DNA of 42,189 nucleotides from 66-474 sp035249175 (GCA_035249175.1 DATFGT010000077.1:1-42189), one strand, 5' to 3'. Counted from the stretch's first letter, positions 9,141 through 17,793 are shown. The notes: generated from the letters alone by a model not told the origin. Numbers and translations: made by a program.

Positions 9141-9740
9141 TCATGGACGATCGCAGAAACGAAGCCGCTCGACGTAACGCGCCAGCATGTCGATTTCGAT
9201 ATTCATGCGATCGTCCGCGCGGCGGTCGCCAAACGTGGTCTGCTCGACCGTATGCGGAATCAGGTTCACGCCGAAGCGCGCACCATCCACGCTGTTGACC
9301 GTGAGGCTGACGCCATCCACGCACACCGAACCCTTGGCCGCGATGTAGCGGACGAGCCCCGGCGGCGCTTGGAGGATCCAGCGCTGCGAACGCGCGTCGG
9401 GTCCGATGGAAACGATGCTGCCAATGCCATCGACATGACCGGACACCAGATGTCCGCCCAGCCGATCCGAAAGTCGCAGCGCCTTTTCGAGGTTCACCCG
9501 ATCGCCCACGCCCAACGCACCAAGCGTGGTGAGGGCAAGGCTTTCGTTGGAAACGTCGAACGCCAGGGTATCGCCCTCGCGCGCCACCACCGTCAGGCAA
9601 CAGCCCGACACCGAGATGCTGTCGCCCAGCGCGACATCGGACGTATCGAACGCCGGCGCGACGACGCCGAGGCGCAGGTCGCCATCGCGGGGCTCGCTGC
9701 GCGTGACACGCCCGGTCGCCTGGATGATGCCGGTGAACAT
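9141..9740 (-). CDS. ribE: Riboflavin synthase, alpha chain
   Basis: A 199-residue enzyme that dismutates two lumazine molecules to riboflavin. It starts with the invariant MFTGII and consists of two similar barrels, each with a GD-S-V-G-CLTV-type strand (GDSISVSGCCLTVV and AKGSVCVDGVSLTVN). LGGHLVSGHVDG links the two. The ATG at 9740 follows GGGAGG by eight bases. The upstream open frame is the riboswitch leader, not protein. It is the first gene after the FMN riboswitch and the likely main target of its control. Confidence 0.96.
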   Translation of the reverse strand: MFTGIIQATGRVTRSEPRDGDLRLGVVAPAFDTSDVALGDSISVSGCCLTVVAREGDTLAFDVSNESLALTTLGALGVGDRVNLEKALRLSDRLGGHLVSGHVDGIGSIVSIGPDARSQRWILQAPPGLVRYIAAKGSVCVDGVSLTVNSVDGARFGVNLIPHTVEQTTFGDRRADDRMNIEIDMLARYVERLRFCDRP

Positions 9741-9745
9741 CAGCG

Positions 9746-9764
9746 CGCCTCCCGAAGGAAGGCG
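9746..9764 (-). promoter_or_regulatory. Hairpin that sequesters the ribE Shine-Dalgarno sequence
   Basis: Read on the minus strand, CGCCTTCC and GGAGGCG can pair around a TTCG tetraloop, with one bulged T. The GGAGG arm is the ribE ribosome-binding site, eight bases before the ATG. This fits a translational off-switch driven by the upstream FMN aptamer, though folding was judged by eye only. Confidence 0.55.
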
Positions 9765-9862
9765 GCGGACCCACGGATGATGGACATGAACGTTCTCCGC
9801 GTGAAGAAAGGCGAGAACGCTCCAAGGCATGAGGGCGGCACGCATGCAATCGCGCCGCCCCG

Positions 9863-10022
9863 TCTTCGCTTCATCCGGACTTTCCGGCAGCGATGAATAG
9901 CCGCCGACCGTCGGCTCCGGCATTCGACCGGATCTGCTGACCTTTCGCTTTCGCGAAAGCGCTCGCGGGCTCATCCTTGCGGACCTACCGCCGGTGGGGA
10001 CTTCCACCCCGCCCTGAAGACG
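9863..10022 (-). ncRNA. FMN riboswitch (RFN element) upstream of ribE
   Basis: Minus-strand reading gives the conserved RFN blocks in order: CTTCAGGGCGGGGTGGAA, CCCCACCGGCGGT, AGCCCGCGAGCG, a variable GCTTTCGCGAAAGC stem, GGTCAGCAGATCCGGT, TGCCGGAGCCGACGGT, and CCGGATGAAGCGAAGAC at the 3' end. The 5' and 3' ends pair as the closing stem (GTCTTC with GAAGAC). It lies between ribD and ribE, not ahead of ribD, so ribE and the genes after it are FMN-controlled, while ribD is transcribed with nrdR. About 120 bases follow to the ribE start and contain GC-rich hairpins, one over the ribosome-binding site. Confidence 0.93.
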
Positions 10023-10263
10023 TTTCCGGCCTGGGCCGGAATGCGCAGCTTAGCACCTTCGGCCGTCCTTCGTTCCGGCAAAACGCGGCGCACGCGGCAA
10101 CGCCAAGGACACAATCGACGGCGATGTCCATCACCGCATAGTGTCGACGCAGTGTTCATCACGAGCGGCATGCGCCGCGGCCAGTCGCCGGTGGCGTGGG
10201 CGATCAGCGAAGAGCGCCAATGCGCCCGCGCGTCAATGGATACGGAACGACGACGCTTCCGTA
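10023..10263 (-). other. Spacer between ribD and the FMN riboswitch
   Basis: No convincing gene or strong terminator was seen in these 241 bp. It must hold the promoter for the riboswitch-controlled ribE transcript if that unit is not simply read through from ribD; no clear -35/-10 pair was recognised. Confidence 0.4.
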
Positions 10264-11397
10264 CTAGGCGGGCCGCAACAGCAGCCGCAAATCGTTGCCA
10301 ACACGACGTTGTTTGATCACGCGCAGGTGATGACGGGCAACCATGTTGGCAAGCGGTGGCAGCGTCAGCAGCGGACGCGCGGTATCGCCCAGCACGATTG
10401 GTGCGACATACAACAGCAACTCATCGAGCAGATCGCGCTCGAACAGGGCGCCGCACAGGGTGGGTCCGGCTTCGACCTGCAGTTCGTTGACCTGGCGTTC
10501 GGCAAGCCATCGCAACACCGCGGCGAGCTCAATGCGGCCGTTCGCCCCGGTGGGCACTTCTGCGAGTTCGACGTGAGCGTAGCGATCATCGTGCGGCTTT
10601 GCGCCCCGCGCATGCAACACCAGCGTCGGCGCGCTGCCATCGAGCAGGTGGGCACCTGGCTGCAACGCATCCAGCCGCGCATCCAGCACCGCGCGCAACG
10701 GTGTGAAACCGGTCCCCTCTCCGCCGGTCAGGGCCTCAAGGGCAGGCAGCCGCACTGTCAAGCGCGGATCATCCGCGCGTGCCGTGCCGGCGCCGGTAAG
10801 AATGGCCGAACTGCGCGCGCGCCAGCGCTGCACGTCGGCACGCGCCGCTTCGCCGGTGATCCATTTTGATTCGCCGTTGGCCAGCGCGGTGCGCCCATCC
10901 AGGCTCATCGCCAATTTCGCACGCACCCATGGGCGAGCACGCTCGAAGCGCGAGAAGAATCCACGATTCAGTTCGCGCGCCGCGGCGCGCATCAGCCCGG
11001 CTGCAACGGAGATGCCTGCTTCACGCAGACGCTGGATCCCCGCCCCGGCGACTTTCGGGTTGGGATCTTCGGACGCGAACACGACGCGCGCAATGCCGGC
11101 CTCGATCAGTGCGTCCGCACACGGCGGTGTGCGGCCATGGTGCGAACAGGGTTCCAGTGTCACGTAGGCGCTCGCGCCACGCGCACGTTCGCCCGCCGCG
11201 CGCAATGCAAACACTTCCGCGTGCGGTTCGCCTGCGCGTTGGTGCCAGCCTTCGCCGACGATTTCGTCGCCGTGCGCAATCACGCAGCCGACGCGCGGAT
11301 TGGGCTGCGTCGTGTTGAGGCCGCGTTCGGCCAGACGCAACGCACGCGCCATCAGGGCATGATCGACGGCCGATAAGCCCGGACCCGGCTGCGCCAT
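10264..11397 (-). CDS. ribD: Bifunctional riboflavin-specific deaminase / reductase RibD
   Basis: A 377-residue two-domain enzyme for the second and third steps of riboflavin synthesis. The N-terminal cytidine-deaminase fold has the zinc site GEPHAEVFAL (His59, Glu61) and LEPCSHHGRTPPC (Cys84, Cys93). The C-terminal NADPH-dependent reductase domain begins near RPWVRAKLAMSLDGRTA and ends with a region like HHLRVIKQRRVGNDLRL. The ATG at 11397 overlaps the nrdR stop in a TGATG junction, which is preferred over a TTG one codon earlier. Confidence 0.95.
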   Translation of the reverse strand: MAQPGPGLSAVDHALMARALRLAERGLNTTQPNPRVGCVIAHGDEIVGEGWHQRAGEPHAEVFALRAAGERARGASAYVTLEPCSHHGRTPPCADALIEAGIARVVFASEDPNPKVAGAGIQRLREAGISVAAGLMRAAARELNRGFFSRFERARPWVRAKLAMSLDGRTALANGESKWITGEAARADVQRWRARSSAILTGAGTARADDPRLTVRLPALEALTGGEGTGFTPLRAVLDARLDALQPGAHLLDGSAPTLVLHARGAKPHDDRYAHVELAEVPTGANGRIELAAVLRWLAERQVNELQVEAGPTLCGALFERDLLDELLLYVAPIVLGDTARPLLTLPPLANMVARHHLRVIKQRRVGNDLRLLLRPA

Positions 11398-11930
11398 CAA
11401 GACTTCTTCTTGTCGGCGTGTTTGTCGAACGGCACCACCGCGCCGCCGATCAACGGCAACTGGCTGTCGCTGGCGGGCAGCTCGTGTTCGAGACGATCGA
11501 GCTCTTCGCGGAAATCCGCGACGTCCTCGAACGAGCGATACACCGACGCATAGCGCACGTAGCCGACATGATCGAGCTTGCGCAATTCGGCCATCACCAA
11601 CTCGCCGATCCGGCGCGACGGCAACTCGCGCTCGGTGGACACGCGCAACTGCCGAACCACCGCGCGCACCGCGGCCTCGATGCGTTCCTCGGTGACCGGC
11701 CGTTTGTGCAGCGCACGGTCGAAGCCGGTGCGCAGTTTGCGCGCGTCGAACGCCTCGCGCCGGCCATCGCCCTTGATGATCGCTGGCAGCTTCAATTCCA
11801 CCGTTTCCACCGTGGAAAAGCGCTCACCACACGACGGACACTCGCGACGCCGGCGGATGGTCGAGCCTTCCTCCGAAACGCGCGAGTCGATCACGCGGGT
11901 GTCGATGTTCTGGCAGAACGGACAGTGCAT
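11397..11930 (-). CDS. nrdR: Transcriptional repressor NrdR
   Basis: A 177-residue regulator of ribonucleotide reductase genes. The zinc ribbon is formed by MHCPFC at the start and CPSCGERF about 30 residues later. An ATP-cone nucleotide-sensing domain follows (residues about 49-139), with VGYVRYASVYRSFEDV at its end. The C-terminal tail (about 25 residues, Lys-rich end) is longer than in short family members. The gene order glyA-nrdR-ribD is conserved in many gammaproteobacteria. Confidence 0.97.
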   Translation of the reverse strand: MHCPFCQNIDTRVIDSRVSEEGSTIRRRRECPSCGERFSTVETVELKLPAIIKGDGRREAFDARKLRTGFDRALHKRPVTEERIEAAVRAVVRQLRVSTERELPSRRIGELVMAELRKLDHVGYVRYASVYRSFEDVADFREELDRLEHELPASDSQLPLIGGAVVPFDKHADKKKS

Positions 11931-11963
11931 GGCGTGGGGGGTTTCAACCCGCCGATGGTGGAT

Positions 11964-11986
11964 GGCGGGTCAAGACCCGCCCTACC
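11964..11986. repeat. Intergenic palindrome GGCGGGTCAAGACCCGCC
   Basis: GGCGGGTC and GACCCGCC arms around AA, followed by CTACC. The same unit occurs twice at 33705-33769. It lies between glyA and nrdR, with half-arms (TTTCAACCCGCC) just upstream. It could act as a processing or termination hairpin between the two genes. Confidence 0.7.
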
Positions 11987-11995
11987 AAAATGCAA

Positions 11996-13264
11996 TCACG
12001 CATAAACCGGAAACTTCGCGCACTGCGCATTCACCAGTGCGCGCACGCTCCCGATTACCTTTTCATCGTTGGGCGCGTCCAGCACGTCGGCGACCCATCC
12101 GGCGAGTTCGACGCAATCGGCTTCCTTGTAGCCGCGCGTGGTGACGGCCGGTGTGCCGATGCGCAGGCCCGAGGTGACGAAGGGCTTTTGCGGATCGTTC
12201 GGCACCGCGTTCTTGTTGACGGTGATATGCGCCTTGCCCAGCGCGGCTTCCGCATCCTTGCCGGTGATCGGTTTGCCGATCAGGTCGACCAGGAACAGGT
12301 GGTCTTCGGTGCCACCGGAGACGATCCTGTAGCCGCGCTCGATCAGCGTCTTGGCCATCGCCTTGGCGTTCTTCACCACCTGTTTCTGGTATTCCTTGAA
12401 CGACGGTTCCAGCGCTTCCTTGAACGCGACGGCCTTGGCCGCGATCACATGCATCAGCGGGCCACCCTGCAGGCCGGGAAAAACAATGGACTGCAATTTC
12501 TTGACGATGTCCTCGGCGTGCTCGCCCATCGCGGAATTTTTTGCGACGATCAGACCGCCGCGCGGGCCGCGTAGCGTCTTGTGGGTCGTCGACGTCACGA
12601 CGTGCGCGTGCGGCAACGGCGACGGATACACGCCGGCGGCCACGAGTCCCGCCACGTGCGCCATGTCCACGAACAGGTAAGCGCCGACCTTGTCGGCGAT
12701 CGCGCGGAAGCGTGCCCAGTCCATGATCTGCGAATACGCCGAAAAACCGGCCACGACCATCTTCGGCTTGTGTTCGACGGCAAGCTTTTCGACCGCATCG
12801 TAATCCACCAAACCTTCGTCGTTCACCCCGTACTGCACGGCGTTGAAAAGCTTGCCCGACAGGTTCGGCTTGGCGCCATGGGTCAAGTGCCCGCCGTGGG
12901 CCAGCGACATGCCCAGGATCGTGTCGCCCGGCTGCAGCAGTGCGAAGTACACCGCCTGGTTCGCCTGCGAGCCCGAGTGCGGCTGGACGTTCGCGTAATC
13001 GCAGTCGAACAATTGTTTCAGCCGCTCGATCGCCAGCGCCTCGGCCACATCCACGTACCGGCAGCCACCGTAGTAGCGCTTGCCGGGATAGCCTTCCGCG
13101 TATTTGTTGGTCAGCACCGAACCTTGAGCTTCCAGCACCCGCGGGCTCGCGTAATTTTCCGAGGCGATCAGTTCGACGTGATCTTCCTGGCGCTGCTTTT
13201 CCTCCATGATCGCGCTGGCAAGGGCGTCGTCGTAACCGGCAATCCGCATTTCGTGGCTGTACAT
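11996..13264 (-). CDS. glyA: Serine hydroxymethyltransferase
   Basis: A 422-residue PLP enzyme that interconverts serine and glycine and supplies 5,10-methylene-tetrahydrofolate. Motifs: HVELIASENYASPRV near the N-terminus, NVQPHSGSQANQAVY, FVDMAHVAGLVA with the PLP-contacting Asp, and the Schiff-base lysine in VVTSTTHKTLRGPRGG. The C-terminal TSGLRIGTPAVTTRG is typical. The ATG at 13264 follows AGAGGA by six bases. It is divergent from the secreted hydrolase gene. Confidence 0.97.
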   Translation of the reverse strand: MYSHEMRIAGYDDALASAIMEEKQRQEDHVELIASENYASPRVLEAQGSVLTNKYAEGYPGKRYYGGCRYVDVAEALAIERLKQLFDCDYANVQPHSGSQANQAVYFALLQPGDTILGMSLAHGGHLTHGAKPNLSGKLFNAVQYGVNDEGLVDYDAVEKLAVEHKPKMVVAGFSAYSQIMDWARFRAIADKVGAYLFVDMAHVAGLVAAGVYPSPLPHAHVVTSTTHKTLRGPRGGLIVAKNSAMGEHAEDIVKKLQSIVFPGLQGGPLMHVIAAKAVAFKEALEPSFKEYQKQVVKNAKAMAKTLIERGYRIVSGGTEDHLFLVDLIGKPITGKDAEAALGKAHITVNKNAVPNDPQKPFVTSGLRIGTPAVTTRGYKEADCVELAGWVADVLDAPNDEKVIGSVRALVNAQCAKFPVYA

Positions 13265-13376
13265 CGCGATCCTCTGGCGGGCATGTGGCAGAGCGAAATC
13301 TTAGCCGTTTCGCGGCGCCCGTGCCGATCCATGCGCCCCTACAATCGGCCACCTCGCTTCGGAAAGAAAGACACGC

Positions 13377-14450
13377 ATGGACATCCGCCGAGCTTGTGCC
13401 ACCGCCGTGTTGATATTCGCCGCGGCGCTGCTCTTCGCACCCATGGGTGCCCTCGCAAACCCGGCGACCGGCGTCGGTTTCATGCCGATCACGATCCACG
13501 ATCCGGTCAATGGCGGCTCGATGCCGGGCTACATGTTCTACCCATCGACCGAAGCCAGCCACGTGACGTGGCGCGGGCCCTACGAATTGCGCGCCACGCC
13601 CGATGCGCCCGCCATTCCAGGCGCCAAACCGCTGGTGGTGATCTCGCACGGCCACGGTGGCTCGGACCTCGGCCACCACGACCTCGCGGTGTACCTCGCC
13701 AGCCATGGGTTCGTCGTGGCCACGCTGCAGCATCCCAGGGACAATTTCACCGACGACAGCGGCGACGGGCATCCGGACGTGATGATCGGGCGGCCGATCC
13801 AGGTAAAGGCCACGATCAGCATGTTGCTCGATGATGCCCGCTGGAAAAAGTTGATCGATCCGGAACGGATCGGCGTCGCGGGTTTCTCGAACGGCGGTTA
13901 CACCAGCCTCCTGCTGGTCGGTGCCGTGCCGCAATTCACGCGCTTCATCAGCTACTGCAAGGCGCATCCGGACGATCCGAATATCTGCGGCGCCGCCCAG
14001 CGGTTGAAGGCGCAAGCCGCGCGACACGGACAAACGCTCGAACAAATGATGACCTCGATGCAGAACGATCTGCACCGCTGGGGCAACCCCGACGATCCGC
14101 GCATCAAGGCTGCTTTCGTGATGGCGCCGCAGAGCCTGGTCTTCGACCAGGCGGGCGTGGCTTCGATCAATCGTCCGGTATTCCTCTACTACGGGCAGGA
14201 CGACGAAGTGCTGCGGCCCGCCCACAACGTGCTGCACATCGCGCCTTCGATCGCGACGCTGGCCGGGATCAAGATGATCCCGAAGGCCGGCCACTACGTG
14301 TTTCTGTCGCCGTGTTCGCCGCAACTGGCGAAGGAAGCCCAGGACATTTGCACCGATCCGCCCGGGGTGGATCGCACCGCCGCCCATCGCCAGATCGACG
14401 CAGACGCGCTGGGGTTCTTCCGCAAGACGCTCGGGAACGCTACCCACTGA
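13377..14450 (+). CDS. Secreted alpha/beta hydrolase (dienelactone hydrolase / PAF-acetylhydrolase-like)
   Basis: A 357-residue protein with an N-terminal signal peptide (RRACATAVLIFAAALLF then ALA-N). The hydrolase core shows LVVISHGHGGSDLGHHDLA (oxyanion region), the nucleophile elbow GVAGFSNGGYTS with the catalytic Ser, FLYYGQDDEV with the likely catalytic Asp, and IPKAGHYVF with the likely His. These residues make it a probable active esterase or lipase acting in the periplasm or outside; the substrate is unknown. Possible -10 box TACAAT at 13340-13345. It converges on the DUF817 gene, with two bases between the stops. Confidence 0.85.
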   Translation: MDIRRACATAVLIFAAALLFAPMGALANPATGVGFMPITIHDPVNGGSMPGYMFYPSTEASHVTWRGPYELRATPDAPAIPGAKPLVVISHGHGGSDLGHHDLAVYLASHGFVVATLQHPRDNFTDDSGDGHPDVMIGRPIQVKATISMLLDDARWKKLIDPERIGVAGFSNGGYTSLLLVGAVPQFTRFISYCKAHPDDPNICGAAQRLKAQAARHGQTLEQMMTSMQNDLHRWGNPDDPRIKAAFVMAPQSLVFDQAGVASINRPVFLYYGQDDEVLRPAHNVLHIAPSIATLAGIKMIPKAGHYVFLSPCSPQLAKEAQDICTDPPGVDRTAAHRQIDADALGFFRKTLGNATH

Positions 14451-14452
14451 AC

Positions 14453-15355
14453 TTATGCGCGAGCTGTCTCATCCGCGCGAAGAGACACGTTGCGCCGATA
14501 CAGCGCAGACACCATCACGTAGCTGATGATCACAAGCAGCAGCCAGGAACCGATCTTTTCCGGCGGCACCATGTGCCAGACACGGTGTTGCACGGGGTAC
14601 ATCCATACGCGGGTGAAGGTGCCGAGGTTCTCGGCGAACCAGATGAACAGCGCGACCAGCATGAAGCCGAGCAGCAGCGGCATGCGGCGATAGTTCCGGC
14701 GCACGCGGTAATGCACCCAGCACGGCCCGAACATCCATGCGACTGCGACGAACAACAACCAGCGCAAATCGAACTTGTAGTGATCGGCGAAAAAGTTGAG
14801 GTAAATCGCCGCCGCAAGCAACGCGGTATGGCTCCAGCGCGGATGCCGGGTGAAACGGAACTCGAACAGCCGCCACGCCCGCGCGATGTAGCTGCCGACC
14901 GAGGCATACATGAAGCCCGTGAACAGCGGCACGCCGCCGATGTGCAGGATCGAAGCGCCCGGATACACCCATGAACCCGTCGCGGTCTTGAAGATCTCCA
15001 TCAGCGTGCCGGTGACGTGGAACAGCACGATCACCAGCGCCTCGCGCCGGGTTTCCAATCCACCCGCAAGCAACGTGATCTGGATCGCGACGGCCATCAG
15101 CGTCACGAAGTCGTAGCGTCCGATCGGCGCATCGGCTGGCCAGAACATCCACGTCGCGATCAGCAAGGCCAGCATCAAGGCGCCGAACAGGCACGCCCAC
15201 GCCTGCTTCACTCCGAACCAGACGAGTTCGTGCACGAATACGGAGAGCGGGCCGCCTCGCGAAGCGCGAACGGCGAGGCGTCGGTCGACGCCACGCCAAC
15301 CAAGCCGAGCCGCTCGCAAGGCAGTCACCGCCGGCCCTCTTTCATTCGCGACCAC
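14453..15355 (-). CDS. DUF817 family integral membrane protein (YoaT-like)
   Basis: A 300-residue protein with about eight hydrophobic segments. Motifs I associate with DUF817 are visible: ELVWFGVKQAWACLFG at the start, LFHVTGTLMEIFKTATGSW, GGVPLFTGFMYASVGSYIA, EFRFTRHPRW and FMLVALFIWFAENLGTFT. No enzymatic function is known for the family. The first 35 or so residues are Arg-rich and may not be translated; no internal ATG gives a better start, but GTG codons nearby could. Confidence 0.8.
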   Translation of the reverse strand: MVANERGPAVTALRAARLGWRGVDRRLAVRASRGGPLSVFVHELVWFGVKQAWACLFGALMLALLIATWMFWPADAPIGRYDFVTLMAVAIQITLLAGGLETRREALVIVLFHVTGTLMEIFKTATGSWVYPGASILHIGGVPLFTGFMYASVGSYIARAWRLFEFRFTRHPRWSHTALLAAAIYLNFFADHYKFDLRWLLFVAVAWMFGPCWVHYRVRRNYRRMPLLLGFMLVALFIWFAENLGTFTRVWMYPVQHRVWHMVPPEKIGSWLLLVIISYVMVSALYRRNVSLRADETARA

Positions 15356-15491
15356 CCGTACCGCCTTTCTTCACACAATGCCTCATTGCGGAGCAGCCCC
15401 TTCGGCCGGATGGCAGCGGGAAGTGCGGCGACGCCGTTCCGGGTCGAGACCCGAGCATCGCGGCGTCTGGAAAGCTGAAGCCTCCGTAGTG

Positions 15492-15513
15492 TAGAATGAT
15501 TCTGATTCGCATA
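15492..15513 (+). promoter_or_regulatory. Possible promoter with Fur-like AT-rich site ahead of the outer-membrane protein-copC-copD operon
   Basis: TAGAAT (15492-15497) could be a -10 box. It overlaps AATGATTCTGATT (15495-15507), which matches 10 of 13 positions of AATGATAATCATT, the core of the Fur box. The AT-rich patch stands out from GC-rich surroundings, but the match is imperfect and no -35 box was recognised. Confidence 0.2.
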
Positions 15514-15526
15514 TAGGAAGAGGCCG

Positions 15527-16405
15527 GTGAACCGATTACACAGGGGGTTGCTGGGCGCGGCGGTTTGTCTGGCCGCCTATTCGGGTGCCGCGACGGCGCA
15601 TGGCTTCGCGGGCAAGCGGTTTTTTCCCGCCACCCTGGCCATCGAGGATTCCTTCGTCGCGCCGGAACTGGATTTTCTTTACAACAACGTCGCCGCACCC
15701 GGCGAAGACGGCGGAAGCGTGTACACATCCGGCTTTTCGACGGAATTTGCCAAGCCCCTGACACGGCGTTTCCAGCTTTCGATCGGCGGGAACTACTTGC
15801 ACCTGCGCCCCGCCGGTGGTCCCACCTACAACGGCTTCGACAACGTCGAAGTGGGCGCCAAATACCAGGTCTTCATCCATCCCGAAGCCGAATCGGCGCT
15901 TGCAGTGGGCGTGGCTATCGACGTCGGCGGAACCGGCAGTCGCCGTGTGGACGCGGAATCCTTTTCGGCGGTCGCGCCGACGATCTACTACAGCAAGGGG
16001 TTCGGCAATGCCGCCAACCCGTGGTTGCGGCCCTTCGCGATCACGACCCAATTCGCGCCGACGTTCCCGACGCGCAACGGCGAACCGCATAGCATCGAAT
16101 GGGGCTTCACCCTACAATACAGCCTGCCCTACCTCGAAGACTTCGTGAAGGACACCGGGCTCAAGGGGCCGTTCCGGAACATGATCCCGATCATCGAGTT
16201 CCCCATGGAAACCTGCCTCGACCACGGCTGTGCGGGTACCACCACCGGCACCGTCAACCCCGGCCTCATGTGGATCGGGAAATACCAGCAACTGGGCCTC
16301 GAGTTGACCGTGCCCATCAACCACGCAAGCGGCAGCCACGTCGGATTCATGCTGCAATATCACCTCTATCTCGACGACATCATTCCTTCCTGGTCCGTGC
16401 GATGA
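15527..16405 (+). CDS. Predicted outer-membrane beta-barrel protein (MetA/phenol-degradation-like family)
   Basis: A 292-residue protein starting at GTG (15527) after AGGAAGAGG. Residues 1-25 form a signal peptide ending ATAHG. The rest alternates in short amphipathic strands (RRFQLSIGGNYLHLRP, NVEVGAKYQVFI, HVGFMLQYHLYL) as in outer-membrane porin-like proteins; the strand pattern recalls the putative MetA-pathway family. CLDHGC near residue 230 is an unusual close Cys/His pair. The stop overlaps the copC start (ATGA), so it is cotranscribed with copC and copD. A role in copper or metal passage is inferred from context only. Confidence 0.72.
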   Translation: MNRLHRGLLGAAVCLAAYSGAATAHGFAGKRFFPATLAIEDSFVAPELDFLYNNVAAPGEDGGSVYTSGFSTEFAKPLTRRFQLSIGGNYLHLRPAGGPTYNGFDNVEVGAKYQVFIHPEAESALAVGVAIDVGGTGSRRVDAESFSAVAPTIYYSKGFGNAANPWLRPFAITTQFAPTFPTRNGEPHSIEWGFTLQYSLPYLEDFVKDTGLKGPFRNMIPIIEFPMETCLDHGCAGTTTGTVNPGLMWIGKYQQLGLELTVPINHASGSHVGFMLQYHLYLDDIIPSWSVR

Positions 16406-16785
16406 AACCGCTTCGCAAAATCGTGCCGTCTGTCCTGTGCATGCTCGCGATCACCGCCTTCGCAGCGCCGGGTACGGCGTTTGCGCACGCTTTCCCCAAG
16501 CGCTCCGAGCCCGCCGTCGGCGCGACCATCAAGAGTGCACCGAACGCGGTGAAGATCTGGTTCAACAGCGACCTCGAACCGCTATTCGACAAGCTGGTGG
16601 TCAAGGACGCCTCGGGGAAGGTGGTCAGCCAAGGCAACGCGAAGGTCGACGCGAACAATCGAAGCCTGCTGGAAGTCGGGCTCGCGCCACTGCCACCCGG
16701 CACCTATCACGTCTACTGGCAAGTGACGTCCAAGGACGGCCACCACACCGAAGGCGACTTCAGCTTCACGGTGAGCGGCCATTGA
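16402..16785 (+). CDS. copC: CopC-family periplasmic copper-binding protein
   Basis: A 127-residue protein. After a signal peptide cut at AFA-HA the mature chain begins with His29, the usual Cu(II) ligand of CopC. SEPAVGATI and the C-terminal VTSKDGHHTEGDFSFTV (Asp and His ligands) complete the Cu(II) site. A Met-rich Cu(I) loop is not evident, so it is probably a Cu(II)-only form. It overlaps the upstream gene by four bases and is followed after four bases by copD. Confidence 0.9.
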   Translation: MKPLRKIVPSVLCMLAITAFAAPGTAFAHAFPKRSEPAVGATIKSAPNAVKIWFNSDLEPLFDKLVVKDASGKVVSQGNAKVDANNRSLLEVGLAPLPPGTYHVYWQVTSKDGHHTEGDFSFTVSGH

Positions 16786-16789
16786 GGGG

Positions 16790-17734
16790 ATGTCGATACC
16801 GGCCTGGCACGAAGCCATCACCGGCTTCGATGTCCTCGCCGTCGCCCTGATCGTCGGCGCGGTCGCGGCACGCCTCGCATGGCTGCCCGGCGCGTACGAG
16901 GGTTCCCGGTTGCAGCCGTCGTTGTTGCGGCGCCTGCACGTGCTGTTCGGCGCCACGCTCGGGTTCCTGACCCTGACCAGCGTCGCGATATTGTTCGCGC
17001 GCAGCGTCGCCATCAGCGGAGAGCCTTTTCCGCAAGTTGCCGGCGTCGTGCCGCTGGTGCTGCAGGAAACCGATTTCGGCAAGCTGTGGCTGGCGCGCGC
17101 CGCCGCCGTGCTGCTCATGTGGCTGTTGTGGACGTGGATAGGCGTGCGCAAGCGCTGGGCGGGCTGGGTGCTCGCGATCCTCGTCGGCGTGGTGGCGTTC
17201 AGCCGCAGCGCGACGGGCCACGCGGGCGATCACGGGAATTTCGCATGGCCGGTCTGGATCGACTGGCTGCACCTGTTGTCCGCCGGCCTTTGGGGTGGCG
17301 CGATCGTGATGTTCGTGCTGGCGGCGCGGCCGGTGCTGCGGCAGCACCTGCAACCCGGGGATTGGGCCGCGGCGATCGTCAGGCGCTATTCCATGCTCGC
17401 CGCGGCGGGCCTCGCGCTGGCCGCGGCCACCGGCATCTGCAGTGCATGGCAGCGGGTCGGGGGCTGGACGCCGCTGTGGACGACGCGCTACGGCCTGACC
17501 CTGGATGTCAAACTGGTCCTCGTAATCGCGATGGCGGTATTGGGCGCGACCAATCGCTTCCACCACGTTCCGGCAGTGCTCGCGGCGGTACATCTCTCCG
17601 ATTCGCGATCCTGGCTGCGAGCCCTGCGCGGGCTTTCCCTCACCTCCATCGCCGAGGCGATGCTGTGGCTTGCGATCATCGGAGCTGTGGCGTTGCTCGT
17701 GTCAGGCGTGCCGCCGACCTCGCTCCCGCACTAG
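16790..17734 (+). CDS. copD: CopD-family copper transport membrane protein
   Basis: A 314-residue inner-membrane protein with about eight transmembrane segments. WIDWLHLLSAGLWGGAIVM with its conserved His, the preceding SRSATGHAGDHGNF and the later RFHHVPAVLAA are typical of CopD/PcoD. CopD is thought to take up copper delivered by CopC, for cytoplasmic use or detoxification. It begins four bases after the copC stop and forms one operon with it. Confidence 0.88.
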   Translation: MSIPAWHEAITGFDVLAVALIVGAVAARLAWLPGAYEGSRLQPSLLRRLHVLFGATLGFLTLTSVAILFARSVAISGEPFPQVAGVVPLVLQETDFGKLWLARAAAVLLMWLLWTWIGVRKRWAGWVLAILVGVVAFSRSATGHAGDHGNFAWPVWIDWLHLLSAGLWGGAIVMFVLAARPVLRQHLQPGDWAAAIVRRYSMLAAAGLALAAATGICSAWQRVGGWTPLWTTRYGLTLDVKLVLVIAMAVLGATNRFHHVPAVLAAVHLSDSRSWLRALRGLSLTSIAEAMLWLAIIGAVALLVSGVPPTSLPH

Positions 17735-17787
17735 GTGCGGTCCTCCCCGCTGAGAACGCGCCGGCTCTGCCGAATCCGTGCAACAGC

Positions 17788-17793
17788 TATAAT
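17788..17793 (+). promoter_or_regulatory. Perfect -10 box (TATAAT) ahead of ettA
   Basis: TATAAT lies 60 bases before the ettA start, in the gap after copD. The -35 region 17 bp upstream (CTCTGC) is poor, so the promoter is likely but not certain. Confidence 0.4.

Noticed and set aside
9741..10007. N-terminal extension of riboflavin synthase by about 89 residues
   Set aside because: The sequence is the FMN riboswitch and its leader; all riboflavin synthases start at MFTGII.
12063..14447. A 794-codon open frame on the minus strand across glyA and the hydrolase gene
   Set aside because: It is a high-GC shadow: the product is Arg/Gly-rich without motifs, and glyA in the next frame and the hydrolase on the other strand have clear family motifs.
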